A stretch of 64,000 bases of DNA from CAVVFX01 sp963747535. GTDB taxonomy: Bacteria > Acidobacteriota > Terriglobia > Bryobacterales > Bryobacteraceae. The number at the start of each line of letters is the position of its first letter. Positions within the stretch are counted from its first letter, which is position 1. The position numbers were made by a program, and so were the translations under genes. Location of the stretch: contig CAVVFX010000002.1 of the NCBI GenBank assembly GCA_963747535.1, positions 744,001 through 808,000 of the forward strand, given 5' to 3'. The notes under the pieces were generated by a model. The model worked only from the letters and a program-made list of their open reading frames with translations. It was not told the origin of the DNA and searched no databases. Below, piece after piece: positions 16,014 to 25,016 of this stretch.

Positions 16014-16640
16014 ATGGCTCTCACCAAGCGTCAAAAGGACGTACTCGACTTCATTGCCGGCTTTGTGGAAGAGAATGGCTACAGTCCCAGCTACGACGAG
16101 ATCGCTCAGGCGTTAAACCTGGCGTCACTGGCGACGGTACATAAGCACATCACCGCGCTGGCGGAGAAGAATTATCTGCGGCGAGGGGCGAATCAAAGCC
16201 GCTCGGTTGACGTTGCGCCCAAATATCTACAAGAGCAACGCCGGCAGAAGCAGAAGACCTCCCTCGAAGTTCCGTTGCTTGGGCGAATCGCGGCCGGAGC
16301 GCCTCTTGAGGCGATCGAGCAGCGGGCTACGCTGAGTTTCTCGGAGTTCCTGGGACACTCGGAGACGTTCGCGCTCGAAGTACGGGGCGAATCAATGATC
16401 GAGGATCATATCTGCGACGGTGACATGGTGCTGATCGAACGCGGGGCGGATTATCGCGAGGGCGATATCGTGGTTGCGCTGGTGAACGGCAGCGAGGCGT
16501 CGTTGAAGAGGATCTATCGTGAACCGCGCCACGTCGTCCGGTTGCAGCCGGCCAATGCGGCGATGAAGCCTATGTATTATCCAGCGAGTGAGGTCGAGGT
16601 CCAGGGCCGGTTGCTGGCGGTGCTGCGCAAGTTTAAATAG
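16014..16640 (+). CDS. lexA: LexA repressor, SOS response
   Basis: A 208-residue protein: winged-helix DNA-binding domain at residues 1-70 (LTKRQKDVLDFIAGFVEENG, SPSYDEIAQALNLASLATVHKHI), then an S24 autoprotease domain. The Ala-Gly cleavage site is in GRIAAGAPLEA, the catalytic Ser in RGESMIEDHI and the Lys in SEASLKRIYRE. RecA filaments trigger self-cleavage and release of DNA-repair genes. ATG 16014 matches the conserved MALTKRQKDVLDF start and follows AAGGAT; the frame extends upstream without support. It faces a convergent gene across a short repeat. Confidence 0.96.
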   Translation: MALTKRQKDVLDFIAGFVEENGYSPSYDEIAQALNLASLATVHKHITALAEKNYLRRGANQSRSVDVAPKYLQEQRRQKQKTSLEVPLLGRIAAGAPLEAIEQRATLSFSEFLGHSETFALEVRGESMIEDHICDGDMVLIERGADYREGDIVVALVNGSEASLKRIYREPRHVVRLQPANAAMKPMYYPASEVEVQGRLLAVLRKFK

Positions 16641-16693
16641 CAACCGCTTGCTTATGCGCGCGGCTCAGTAACGTACGGCTCAGTAACATCTCT
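16641..16693. repeat. Intergenic repeat, CGCGCGGCTCAGTAAC type
   Basis: CCGCTTGCTTATGCGCGCG followed by GCTCAGTAAC, then a second GGCTCAGTAAC. A near-identical copy lies on the opposite strand at about 43932-43962. The ending GGCTCAGTAA is shared with the repeat at 23263-23297. It sits between the convergent lexA and the TPR-like gene. Confidence 0.6.
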
Positions 16694-16694
16694 A

Positions 16695-17549
16695 TCAACG
16701 CGTTCCTTTATCGATACGGTCCATTTCATGCGTGTACAGGCTGTTATCCGGAAAACGCCGGTGCAATTCCCCAAGCAGTTCCCGCGCACCGTTCGGATTG
16801 TTGTCGCGCACCGCGGCCACCGCCAGCAGTAGTTTTGCAAGTGGCTCCAGATAATGGCCGTGAGACGCCGTCTCCCGCACCTCCTGAAGGCCCTTGTCGC
16901 GATCTACGTTCGAGCCTGTAATCCGCAGCAGAAATCGGAGCGGGAGCGGTTTTAAGCTCAACAGGTAATTCTCCACGCCCGGCCCGAGGTAAGCGTCGGC
17001 AGCCTGCGGATCGGCCTGCATGAGCCTCTCGGCGTAGACGCGGCCCTCCTTCGAGTAACTCAACGCGGCAAAGGCCTGCTTTTGGATCAGGCCCGCATCA
17101 TCGGCGCGCAGGCCGCATGCCAGAGACTTGACGAACAGCGCTTTGGAATCGGTTGGAGACTTTTGCAACACTGCGTCTGCGAGCTGTTCCGCCTGTGTGA
17201 TCTCCTGAAGGAACAACACCTTTATGGCCGGATCCGGCCGCAATTTCGCCCGCTCCTTGAAGCGGGAATCATCGACAAAGAATTCCCATTCGAGGGCCCC
17301 GAGCCGGGACAGTTCAGAAAACAAATAAGCCGCGGCGTTGGATGCCGGGCCCAGTGAGTCGCCTGGATTGTTTAGCTTCCAGGCGGCGAAGATCCGGTGC
17401 GCATCGTCGAACTTCATGTCGTACATCTTGAGCCACCCGGCGTAAAGTTCGTTCTCCGGAGTAGGGTCCGCCGCCGCGGTCGGAGCCGCGAGGGCAAGCA
17501 GGATGGTGCTGGATATAACGAAATAAATAATTACGGCAAATTTGCGCAT
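16695..17549 (-). CDS. Secreted helical (TPR-like) protein of unknown function
   Basis: A 284-residue protein with a signal peptide (FAVIIYFVISSTILLALAAP, cut near TAAA). The rest is built of helix pairs resembling tetratricopeptide repeats: LYAGWLKMYDMKFDDAHRIF at residues 35-55, a middle block EQLADAVLQKSPTDSKALFV, and a final unit LLLAVAAVRDNNPNGARELL followed by RRFPDNSLYTHEM. ATG 17549 gives the best signal peptide; the frame is open 25 codons further upstream. Probably periplasmic or lipid-facing; partner unknown. Confidence 0.7.
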   Translation of the reverse strand: MRKFAVIIYFVISSTILLALAAPTAAADPTPENELYAGWLKMYDMKFDDAHRIFAAWKLNNPGDSLGPASNAAAYLFSELSRLGALEWEFFVDDSRFKERAKLRPDPAIKVLFLQEITQAEQLADAVLQKSPTDSKALFVKSLACGLRADDAGLIQKQAFAALSYSKEGRVYAERLMQADPQAADAYLGPGVENYLLSLKPLPLRFLLRITGSNVDRDKGLQEVRETASHGHYLEPLAKLLLAVAAVRDNNPNGARELLGELHRRFPDNSLYTHEMDRIDKGTR

Positions 17550-17680
17550 GAGAAACACGGTTGCTATTACTAAACGCTTTCCTGACGGCACCGGTTGCCG
17601 TGATGGCATTGAATCACAAGTCACTGGAGCCCATTATACTGATAGCCACCTTGCAGTTGTCTGGCCAAAAGAGCTCAACT

Positions 17681-17755
17681 CCGGCAAACGCCGGAATTCG
17701 CGGCTGCTGCGCAGCCGGTGGAGCAGGCCAAAGGCCCTACTCCACATGGGGCCAA
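17681..17755. repeat. Mosaic palindromic repeat, copy A
   Basis: Contains GGCTGCTGCGCAGCC (a hairpin), GTGGAGCAGGCCAAAGGCC and CTACTCCACA, the same modules found at 40321-40470 in another order. It lies just after the stop of the acyl-AMP ligase gene on that strand. Confidence 0.65.
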
Positions 17756-17768
17756 ACTCGAGACTTCT

Positions 17769-20700
17769 TTACCGGCAGGTGGCCACGGCTCTGAACTCAC
17801 GAGGCGCCACCGAGATGATTCCCTTTCGTTGCATGAATCTCAGGATGCCGTTGACTGTATCCTCAAGAGACGGGTCCGCCTGGCCCCATACGGAGGCATC
17901 CCGGGCAGCCTGATAAGTGGAACTATCGTAGCGTTTGAATTCCATTGCCGAGATGTTGTCTACGGAGCCGACGAGAAAGTCCAGGAGCGGAAAGAGCAGG
18001 TCTTCCTTCCTGCATCTCCGGATCAGTTCGGGAACGAAGTCGGGAAGGCTGAATACCTCGAATTGCCGCCCGGTCGCCTTGGTAATCAAGCCGGTAATAT
18101 CCAGCATGTTCGCGTAATCGTCCCGCGTAACATGATAAGTCTCGTTAGCCGTGCCGGGAGTCGAGGAGATCGCCACGATATTGTTAGCCATGAGGTCCGC
18201 AGGAACGAAACTAACCTGGTTGAGTGCATCGACTCCAATGCCGTGATTCACCATGAACGCAACTAAACGCACGGCTATATCGAAGTTATTGCCTCCGCCT
18301 GTAATGGAGGGACTAACCAGAGCAGGCCGGAAAATCCGCGTGGTAAGTCCCTGGCGGCGGGCGTCCATAACCACCTGTTCCGCAACCCATTTGGACTGGC
18401 TGTATCCAAAATCGAGAAGCTCCATATTCTCGTTCATGTCGGTTTCATACAGGACTTTTTTGACCGCCCAGCCAAAGACGAAGGTAGTCGAGATGTAATT
18501 GAAGCTCTTGGGCCGGCCTTCGAAGGCCAGCCTTAAGACCTCGTTCGTTCCGAGCACGTTAGCGTCACGCATCCGGTCGTAGTTGAACAGGTAATTTACG
18601 GTCGCGCCGTTATGGAACACCGTGTCTATTTTATCTCTGAGGAAATCCCAGACGTCTTGCGTCAGTCCGAGTTTGGGCTGCCCGAGATCTCCGCAAATGG
18701 GAATCACGCGGGCCTCGAACATCTGCATCATTCCAGGCGCACAAGGTCCCATCGATTCCATCGCCGCCCGCAGTCTTTGCCTGCCCTGATGTTCGTCAGA
18801 AGACCTGACGAGAACGTAGATCTTCGCGCGCGTCTGTTCCAGCAGACTCTTCACGAGGAACGGTCCGATGAAGCCCGTGCCACCCGTGAGCAGCACATGA
18901 TTCAGGACCGGCACCGCGGGCAATAACTGAGGCGCCGGAGGCTCGAAAATGAGCTTCCGGTCGTTGCTCATCATCAGTTTTTCCGCCGCGCGCTGCTCTT
19001 CACGGAAGGCCGCCAGGGAATGCCGCAATAGAACCAGTGCTTCTTCGGGAGCCCGCTCCAACTGTTCGGCAAGGCGAAACAACTCGGCTACGCTGACACG
19101 CTGAATGAGACCGATATCGACCTGCCTCGCCAGCATCTCGGCGCCTTTATCCTTCAGAAGCTCCTTGATCTCGTGCATGAAGACAACCAGATCCAGGGAA
19201 TCGAGGCCAGCTTCGACGAGGTTGTACGATTCGGTGCCGGTCAGGCCATACCGGGCTTTCAATACGTCGAAAGAGGACTGGTATGCGGACGTCGAGGGCC
19301 CGGCGTCCTTTTCGCGCGAAAACTCGGAGAGAACCGTAAACTGACCAGCCAGAAACATCTGCTTGGTCTTATGGCGCATGATCTTCCCAGAACTGGTTCT
19401 CGGTATCGAACGGGGTGCTATGAAGGAAATCAGCGCTACCTCCACGTTGAGAAAATTCCGAACCGCGACCGCAATCTTCAAGGCATCCGGAAGCGCTTTA
19501 GGATTTTTCACTTCGGCCACGATAGCCAGGGCGGGCTCGCTGTCTTCGTGAATCTGGAACGCGGCTACGCAGTGGGCCCGGATGAGGCTGGAGGCTTTCT
19601 CCACAACTTCTTCGATGTCCTGCGGGTAATGGTTTTGCCCGCGGAGGATAATCATGTCCTTGATACGGCCGCAAACAAAGAGTTCGCCGCCGTGGAAGAA
19701 GCCCATGTCGCCCGTCCGAAGATAGCCATCGTCATAGGGGCTGTCGTCCACCAGCCGGGCATGAAACATCTTAAGCCCCAGTTCCGGATTATTCCAGTAA
19801 CCTTGGCACTTACTGCCACCAGCGACCCAAATCTCGCCGATGTGTCCCGGCTCCAGGGCGAGGTGCTTCTCCGAATCCACGATTTTTACAGTGAGGCCCG
19901 GTAGTGGGGTTCCACAACTGACAATCTGAGTGGCCGCGCCGATTTCAGAAACCTCGGTGGTCATGCGGGCCTTACCCAGCGCGATGGCGTGCTTGTTGAC
20001 TGATATGATGTTGCGGCCGCGGTGTGAGACGGCCAGGGTATTCTCAGCCAGCCCGTATGCGACAAAAAAGCTCTCCGACTTCAGTCCGTGGGGCTGAAAC
20101 GCCTCCAGAAACCGCGTGTAGGTACCGGGTTTGACGGGTTCCGCGGCAGCGAGCAGCAACCTCAGCGAACTGAGATCGCAGTTTTCCAGACTCTCCTTCG
20201 AAAGCCGCCCGGCGCGCAGGCAATAGTCGTAAGCAAAGTTAGGCGCCGCCGAGGCGGTGGCCCCGTAAGTCTTAATCGCGTCGAACCATAGCGCCGGGCG
20301 CTGGATGAAGTCCGTGGGGGCGAAGCCGTAAGTCGTGCCGCCTGTAAGCGCGGGATAAAGGTAGCACCCGATCAGCCCCATATCGTGATATTGCGGAAGC
20401 CAGGATACGACAACCGGCGCGTGATGGTCGATCACGAGCGGGCAGTTATGCAGGATGTTTTCGTGCGTAACCATCACGCCTTTGGGATCTCTCGTCGACC
20501 CGGAGGTGTACTGGAGAAACAGGAGCTTCGAAGCGCCGTTGGAATTTCCGTTGGAATTTCCGTTGGAAGCGCCGTGGGAAGTGCCGTTGAAGGTTTCGTC
20601 CGAAATCGCAGTCACGAAGTCTTCTGTTACGATCCACGGAAGACCGGAAATATAGTCGACGTCGACTCCGGACGCCGAGACTCCGCTTCTGGCGAGATTG

Positions 20701-21086
20701 GTCTTCAAGGAACCGTGGTAGTCCCTGCTGGTCAAAACACCGCTGGCCTGGCAGTCCTTGGCGATGTGGACCATCTTGTACAGGGCGCCCTGGAAGCCAT
20801 GGGAAGTGGGGGGATAGACGGGAACGGGGATCAAACCCGCGCGCACGCAACCCCAAAAAGCACAAATCATTTCGAGGCCCGGCGGGTAGGCGAGCAGAAG
20901 CCGGTCCTGCGCCGCGAAACGGTGCTCCTTCCGCAAATGTCCGGCGATCACTTTCGTCCGGCGAAGAAACGACTCGTATGAGTAGCCTTCGATCTGATTG
21001 CCATTCAGGTCAATGTACGAATAGAGAAGTTTGTGCGGGTGTTCATCCGCGAGACGATCCAGTTTGTCTAATATCGACGCTGTCAT
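17769..21086 (-). CDS. Fatty-acyl-AMP ligase / acyl carrier protein / thioester reductase fusion
   Basis: An 1105-residue three-module protein. Residues ~1-580 form a fatty-acyl-AMP ligase: YPPGLEMICAFWGCVRAGLIPVPVYPP, LLFLQYTSGSTRDPKGVMVT, VVSWLPQYHDMGLIG, FFVAYGLAENTLAVS, YLRTGDMGFFHGGELFVCGR. A carrier domain follows with the pantetheinylated Ser near residue 629 (VEAGLDSLDLVVFM). From ~730 comes an extended short-chain dehydrogenase thioester reductase (HVLLTGGTGFIGPFLVKSLL, HNGATVNYLFNYDRM, YSQSKWVAEQVV). It should activate a fatty acid, tether it and release it reductively as aldehyde or alcohol. A low-complexity Asn-Gly-Ser stretch (about residues 165-187) precedes the P-loop. Divergent neighbours are a desaturase and a P450. 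Confidence 0.92.
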   Translation of the reverse strand: MTASILDKLDRLADEHPHKLLYSYIDLNGNQIEGYSYESFLRRTKVIAGHLRKEHRFAAQDRLLLAYPPGLEMICAFWGCVRAGLIPVPVYPPTSHGFQGALYKMVHIAKDCQASGVLTSRDYHGSLKTNLARSGVSASGVDVDYISGLPWIVTEDFVTAISDETFNGTSHGASNGNSNGNSNGASKLLFLQYTSGSTRDPKGVMVTHENILHNCPLVIDHHAPVVVSWLPQYHDMGLIGCYLYPALTGGTTYGFAPTDFIQRPALWFDAIKTYGATASAAPNFAYDYCLRAGRLSKESLENCDLSSLRLLLAAAEPVKPGTYTRFLEAFQPHGLKSESFFVAYGLAENTLAVSHRGRNIISVNKHAIALGKARMTTEVSEIGAATQIVSCGTPLPGLTVKIVDSEKHLALEPGHIGEIWVAGGSKCQGYWNNPELGLKMFHARLVDDSPYDDGYLRTGDMGFFHGGELFVCGRIKDMIILRGQNHYPQDIEEVVEKASSLIRAHCVAAFQIHEDSEPALAIVAEVKNPKALPDALKIAVAVRNFLNVEVALISFIAPRSIPRTSSGKIMRHKTKQMFLAGQFTVLSEFSREKDAGPSTSAYQSSFDVLKARYGLTGTESYNLVEAGLDSLDLVVFMHEIKELLKDKGAEMLARQVDIGLIQRVSVAELFRLAEQLERAPEEALVLLRHSLAAFREEQRAAEKLMMSNDRKLIFEPPAPQLLPAVPVLNHVLLTGGTGFIGPFLVKSLLEQTRAKIYVLVRSSDEHQGRQRLRAAMESMGPCAPGMMQMFEARVIPICGDLGQPKLGLTQDVWDFLRDKIDTVFHNGATVNYLFNYDRMRDANVLGTNEVLRLAFEGRPKSFNYISTTFVFGWAVKKVLYETDMNENMELLDFGYSQSKWVAEQVVMDARRQGLTTRIFRPALVSPSITGGGNNFDIAVRLVAFMVNHGIGVDALNQVSFVPADLMANNIVAISSTPGTANETYHVTRDDYANMLDITGLITKATGRQFEVFSLPDFVPELIRRCRKEDLLFPLLDFLVGSVDNISAMEFKRYDSSTYQAARDASVWGQADPSLEDTVNGILRFMQRKGIISVAPREFRAVATCR

Positions 21087-22055
21087 AGGTTAGATTCGTT
21101 ATTATGGCGGCGATACCGCCATTCGCTTTCTCTCCGAGGTTGAATAACAAAAACTCTTTATAAGAAACCTCTGTATAAGAAACCCAAAAAAGTCTTACTG
21201 CTCCCCACGGGCAGGGAGGCGAAAGCGACTGAGTCTCGGAGTGCGGAACGATAGTGCTGGCCGACTTTGAGAACAGGGGCATAACTAACAGCGCCAAGGC
21301 GTCGACCGGCCCGGTAAGGACGTCGACGGCGAGCCTCAGCGCAATGTGATTGATAAGCGTAACGCCATATACGGATCTTGTTTGTTTCGCGGGAAACGGG
21401 GCGGGTCCCGCACCGGTAGGTGCTAAATCGTCTACGGGCTAAACCGCCCGGACCGCCGGAGTCGGTGCTTGCGGTCTGCGACAACACGGCTGCCGATCTT
21501 GCTGCAGGATCCGTCGCCACGCGCGAAACCGATTTCAGCGCGTTCCTCTTCGTGTTGTCCATACCGAACGTCAAAAAGTCTGTCACCGAATCGAAGGAAG
21601 TTCCGAATTGATCCGCTATCATCGGCAGACCCCGGCCGCTGGCTGCCGACGTCGAAGGATGCTGCAACTGCCCACTGTCATATAGAGCAAGTCCCGCCGA
21701 AAGGCGAATGCCGAGACAATAAGACATTGCAGCGCCCCGCCGGGCGTCTGATCGCCCGACACAAAGCGTTCTCGTACCATACCATCTATCGGTCTATGCT
21801 AACAGACATTTGCGAAGCTTGGGAAGCAGCGCTGCGCGCTATCGCTTCCGAGAGCATGCGTCTCACGCCGGATCTGCCGGGTCCGAATTACCTTGATTTT
21901 CTTTCAGATTTCGAGCTAACATGATCAACTGAGGCTGCCAGTAGCGGTATTTGGGCAACAAAATCCACTGCTGACCCAGGCGGCCTGCTGTACGCGGGCC
22001 GGGATGCGCCGGGCCGACTTGACATTGAATTCGGCCATCAAATGCGAAGTCCCTG
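21087..22055. other. Long region without an intact gene, possible decayed membrane-enzyme gene
   Basis: About 970 bases between divergent FAAL and desaturase genes. On the minus strand around 21760-21540 one frame reads DQFGTSFDSVTDFLTFGM, which recalls the second half (GxxxDxxxD, FxSFG) of the CDP-alcohol phosphatidyltransferase motif. The DGxxAR half is absent, and the coding impression moves to another frame further down (ALRLAVDVLTGPVDALALLV, about 21330-21270). This suggests a dead gene, but the identification is weak. Promoters for both flanking genes should also lie here. Confidence 0.35.
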
Positions 22056-23210
22056 GTGACGGCCGAAACAGAGGCGGTTATCAGTCTGAAGCCGGACATT
22101 GACGATCTTGTACCATCGGAGGCGTCGCCGCGGCAACCCGTCGGCGACCCGGCGAGTGCGTCTTCATTCCCGAAAGTCTTGCGCCGCCGTCTGGACAGTT
22201 TCTTTTCCGACAGGAACATCTCCCCCAAGGCGGACCGCACGATGTGGGTCAAAATTGCCTTGGGCCTGGCTGTGCTGGCGGGCAGTTGGATTGCGATCTA
22301 CGCGCTCCGTCCGGATTCATGGAAGTTTGTCGCCATCTATCTTGTAGGTGGCCTCGCCCAGACTTTCCTTTTGCTGAACATCGCGCACGACAGCAACCAC
22401 AATGCCATTTCTTCCGTGAGGACCGTTAACAAAGTCCTGAACTATGTTTTCGATGTTTGCGGAATCAACTCCTACATGTGGCGTATCCTCCATCATCGAG
22501 GCCACCACTCCTGCATCAATCTTCACGGTGAAGACGACGCGCTGTCAGGACGGCGGGTACTTCGTTTTACGCCTCACGAATCGCGCGCGCGCCTGCAGCG
22601 GTTCCAGCACATCTATGCCCTGTTCTTTTACGCGCTGTTTTCTCTCGACTATGTTTTTCTAAGAGATTTTGAGTGCTTTTTCTTTCCGTCCCACGGCTAT
22701 TTGAAGCGCACCAGGCATCCGATGCGAGAATACGCCATCCTCTTTGCGGGTAAGGGATTCTACATCACCTACATGATTATTTTGCCCATCGTGTTACTGG
22801 GGAAATCGCCCCTGCTGGTGGGTTTGGCTTTCGTACTGGTCCACGTGATCGTCGGTTTGACGGTGTCGCTGGTATTCCAGACCACGCATACGGTCGACAG
22901 CACTTACTTTCCCTCGGACCGCAGCGAGTTTGACAACGGGGTCTATCACATCTTCGCGACAACGGCCGACTATGCGACGAGTAACCCGCTCGTCGGTTGG
23001 CTTGCCGGCGGGCTCAACCATCATGTAGTCCATCATCTGTGCCCTTTTGTGTGCCACACCCACTATGCGCCTCTGACCCGGATTGTAAAAGAGACCGCCG
23101 AAGAATACGGCATCGCGTACCGGCAATATCCCACCATGAGCCGGGCGATCAAACATCATCTGCTGCTTTTGAAGCAACTGGGAAGCGAAAATTCATTTTC
23201 GAAGACGTAA
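22056..23210 (+). CDS. Membrane fatty acid desaturase
   Basis: A 384-residue di-iron membrane desaturase. The three histidine boxes are present: HDSNH near residue 110, HHRGHH near 145 and HHVVHH near 321. Hydrophobic spans lie before box 1 (KIALGLAVLAGSWIAIYAL, FVAIYLVGGLAQTFLLL) and between boxes 2 and 3 (FYITYMIILPIVLL, LVGLAFVLVHVIVGLTVSLV). It would introduce a double bond into an acyl chain. GTG 22056 is the first start in the frame; the ~60-residue N-terminus before the first membrane span is unstructured, so the start is uncertain. It is probably co-transcribed with the P450 129 bases downstream. Confidence 0.9.
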   Translation: MTAETEAVISLKPDIDDLVPSEASPRQPVGDPASASSFPKVLRRRLDSFFSDRNISPKADRTMWVKIALGLAVLAGSWIAIYALRPDSWKFVAIYLVGGLAQTFLLLNIAHDSNHNAISSVRTVNKVLNYVFDVCGINSYMWRILHHRGHHSCINLHGEDDALSGRRVLRFTPHESRARLQRFQHIYALFFYALFSLDYVFLRDFECFFFPSHGYLKRTRHPMREYAILFAGKGFYITYMIILPIVLLGKSPLLVGLAFVLVHVIVGLTVSLVFQTTHTVDSTYFPSDRSEFDNGVYHIFATTADYATSNPLVGWLAGGLNHHVVHHLCPFVCHTHYAPLTRIVKETAEEYGIAYRQYPTMSRAIKHHLLLLKQLGSENSFSKT

Positions 23211-23262
23211 TCCTTTACCTATGGTTAGGCAAGCTAAATATGACGTGATGACTATTCGTGAA

Positions 23263-23297
23263 GGAACCGCTCCCTCACGGTCGCGGCTCAGTAATGG
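23263..23297 (+). repeat. CTCCCTCACGGTCGCGGCTC repeat
   Basis: GAACCGCTCCCTCACGGTCG plus CGGCTCAGTAA between the desaturase and P450 genes. Related copies with substitutions occur at 43886-43912 and 46556-46580, and a partial inverse near 44090-44110. Confidence 0.6.
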
Positions 23298-23339
23298 GCG
23301 GTCGCCGGTCGGTAACAGGCACTCTACGGCAGGCGAGGC

Positions 23340-24734
23340 GTGACCTTGTCCCAAACTGCACCCGTCGTTTCCCGATTTCGCTCATTCATGGATTCGCGCG
23401 CGATGGCACGCAATCCCGTAAGGGTTTTGTCAAAGTACACCGAACTCTACGGCGACACATTCCGGTTCTATTTTGGGGGTGTCAGAGAAGCTATCGTCAC
23501 GACCAATCCCGCGGTCATTCAGCACGTGCTGAAGACCAATGCGGAAAACTACCATAAATCCGAAATACAAGTGAAGCGGATGGGCCACTTCCTGGGCAAG
23601 GGTCTTCTCACCACCCACGGGGAAGCCTGGCGCACGCAGCGGCGGCTCATCCAGAAGGGTTTCGATCGCAAACAGCTGGAGATTCTCTCCTCGATCATGC
23701 AGGACTCCCTCGCGGACTCGCTGCGGGAATTCGACAGGCAGGCGCGCAACGGCCCTGTCGATATCTACCCCCACCTGATGAAAATGACCTTTGGGATGGT
23801 CGGCAGGTCGCTGTTTGGCGCCAAGCTGAAAGATGAAGATATCGACCTCATCAGCCACACCATCATGACCGTCCAGGGATTTATGGTTCGTCAAACCATT
23901 CAGCCGTACCTGAATCCCTGGTTTGCAATCTCCGGCGAACTGCGCAGGCACGAAGAAATGCGAGCCCGCGCCGACAGCATTCTGCGCGACTACATCAAAA
24001 GGCGACGCCAGGAAGCGCCCGGCCACGATCTGCTGCAGATCCTGATGGATGCCCGTTACAGCGACGGCCATGGCATGAGCGATGATCTGGTCCTGAGCGA
24101 GAGCATGCAACTGCTCGTCGCCGGCCATGAAACATCGTCGAATGCTTTATCGTGGCTTTTCTACCTGCTCAGCTCGCGGCCGGATTGTCTCGAAAGGGTA
24201 CGGCAGGAGTTCGATTCCGTGCTGGGCGAAAAGCCTCTGAGTTACTCCGACGTTGCGAAGTTCGAGTTTACTACGCAGGTCATACAAGAGGGGCTGCGCC
24301 TTTACCCGCCGTTTTGGATGGTCGACCGGATGGCAGTCGTAGACGATAGTGTAGGGGATCTCGCGATCCCTCGCGGGTCGACGGTGGTGGTGTTCGTTTA
24401 CGGCGCTCACCATGCGCCGCAGTACTGGGAAAACCCGGAGAGTTTCGACCCCGAGCGCTTCTCCAAAGCGAATGAGAAGCTGCACAGCCCGTGCACCTAT
24501 CTGCCCTTCGGAGCCGGGCCGCGAGGCTGTATCGGCGGTAACTACGCCATGCTGCAGGTCCTGATGATTCTGAGCGTTCTGCTCAGAAAATACGATCTCC
24601 AGCTGACTCCGGGGCAGACGATCGAAGCACGACCAATGGTCATCCTGCGGCCGAAGAATGGAATCCGCATGACCTTCACCGAGGCAAACACGCCGGCGTC
24701 GGCAGATCGTTCGACCGTTTGCCCTTACCAATGA
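23340..24734 (+). CDS. Cytochrome P450
   Basis: A 464-residue heme monooxygenase. Seen: the I-helix oxygen-binding motif in LLVAGHETSSNALSWLFYLL near residue 262, the K-helix EGLRLYPPFWMVDR (ExxR near 316), the PERF motif in FDPERFSKANE and the heme-binding loop FGAGPRGCIGGNYAM with the ligand Cys near residue 397. The N-terminus has no membrane anchor, so it is soluble. The sequence resembles the fatty-acid hydroxylase-like bacterial P450s. Its place after the desaturase and opposite the acyl-AMP ligase fusion points to oxidation of an acyl or carrier-bound substrate. Starts at GTG 23340. Confidence 0.93.
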   Translation: MTLSQTAPVVSRFRSFMDSRAMARNPVRVLSKYTELYGDTFRFYFGGVREAIVTTNPAVIQHVLKTNAENYHKSEIQVKRMGHFLGKGLLTTHGEAWRTQRRLIQKGFDRKQLEILSSIMQDSLADSLREFDRQARNGPVDIYPHLMKMTFGMVGRSLFGAKLKDEDIDLISHTIMTVQGFMVRQTIQPYLNPWFAISGELRRHEEMRARADSILRDYIKRRRQEAPGHDLLQILMDARYSDGHGMSDDLVLSESMQLLVAGHETSSNALSWLFYLLSSRPDCLERVRQEFDSVLGEKPLSYSDVAKFEFTTQVIQEGLRLYPPFWMVDRMAVVDDSVGDLAIPRGSTVVVFVYGAHHAPQYWENPESFDPERFSKANEKLHSPCTYLPFGAGPRGCIGGNYAMLQVLMILSVLLRKYDLQLTPGQTIEARPMVILRPKNGIRMTFTEANTPASADRSTVCPYQ

Positions 24735-25016
24735 GGGTAATACTCTCCGTCTTCGCGATGCAGACCATGCTTTTGTGGTCCGCGGAGCTCAAACGGCTGC
24801 TCCGCCTGAAATAGCCAGACTCCAGGGGACTGCGTAGCAGACCGTCAGGCATCACGGAGCTCATGGTATACTGCGAACACTGCACTCAGACGCTGCAGTT
24901 TTCTGGGATCCCCGTCCGGAATCCGCTTTCTCTCATAGCTCCAATTTCTTTTTGTTTCCGTGAGTTCGTGTCGGTACGTCCCGGCATTGTAGCTGAGCTG
25001 CGACCCTTGAACCTGG

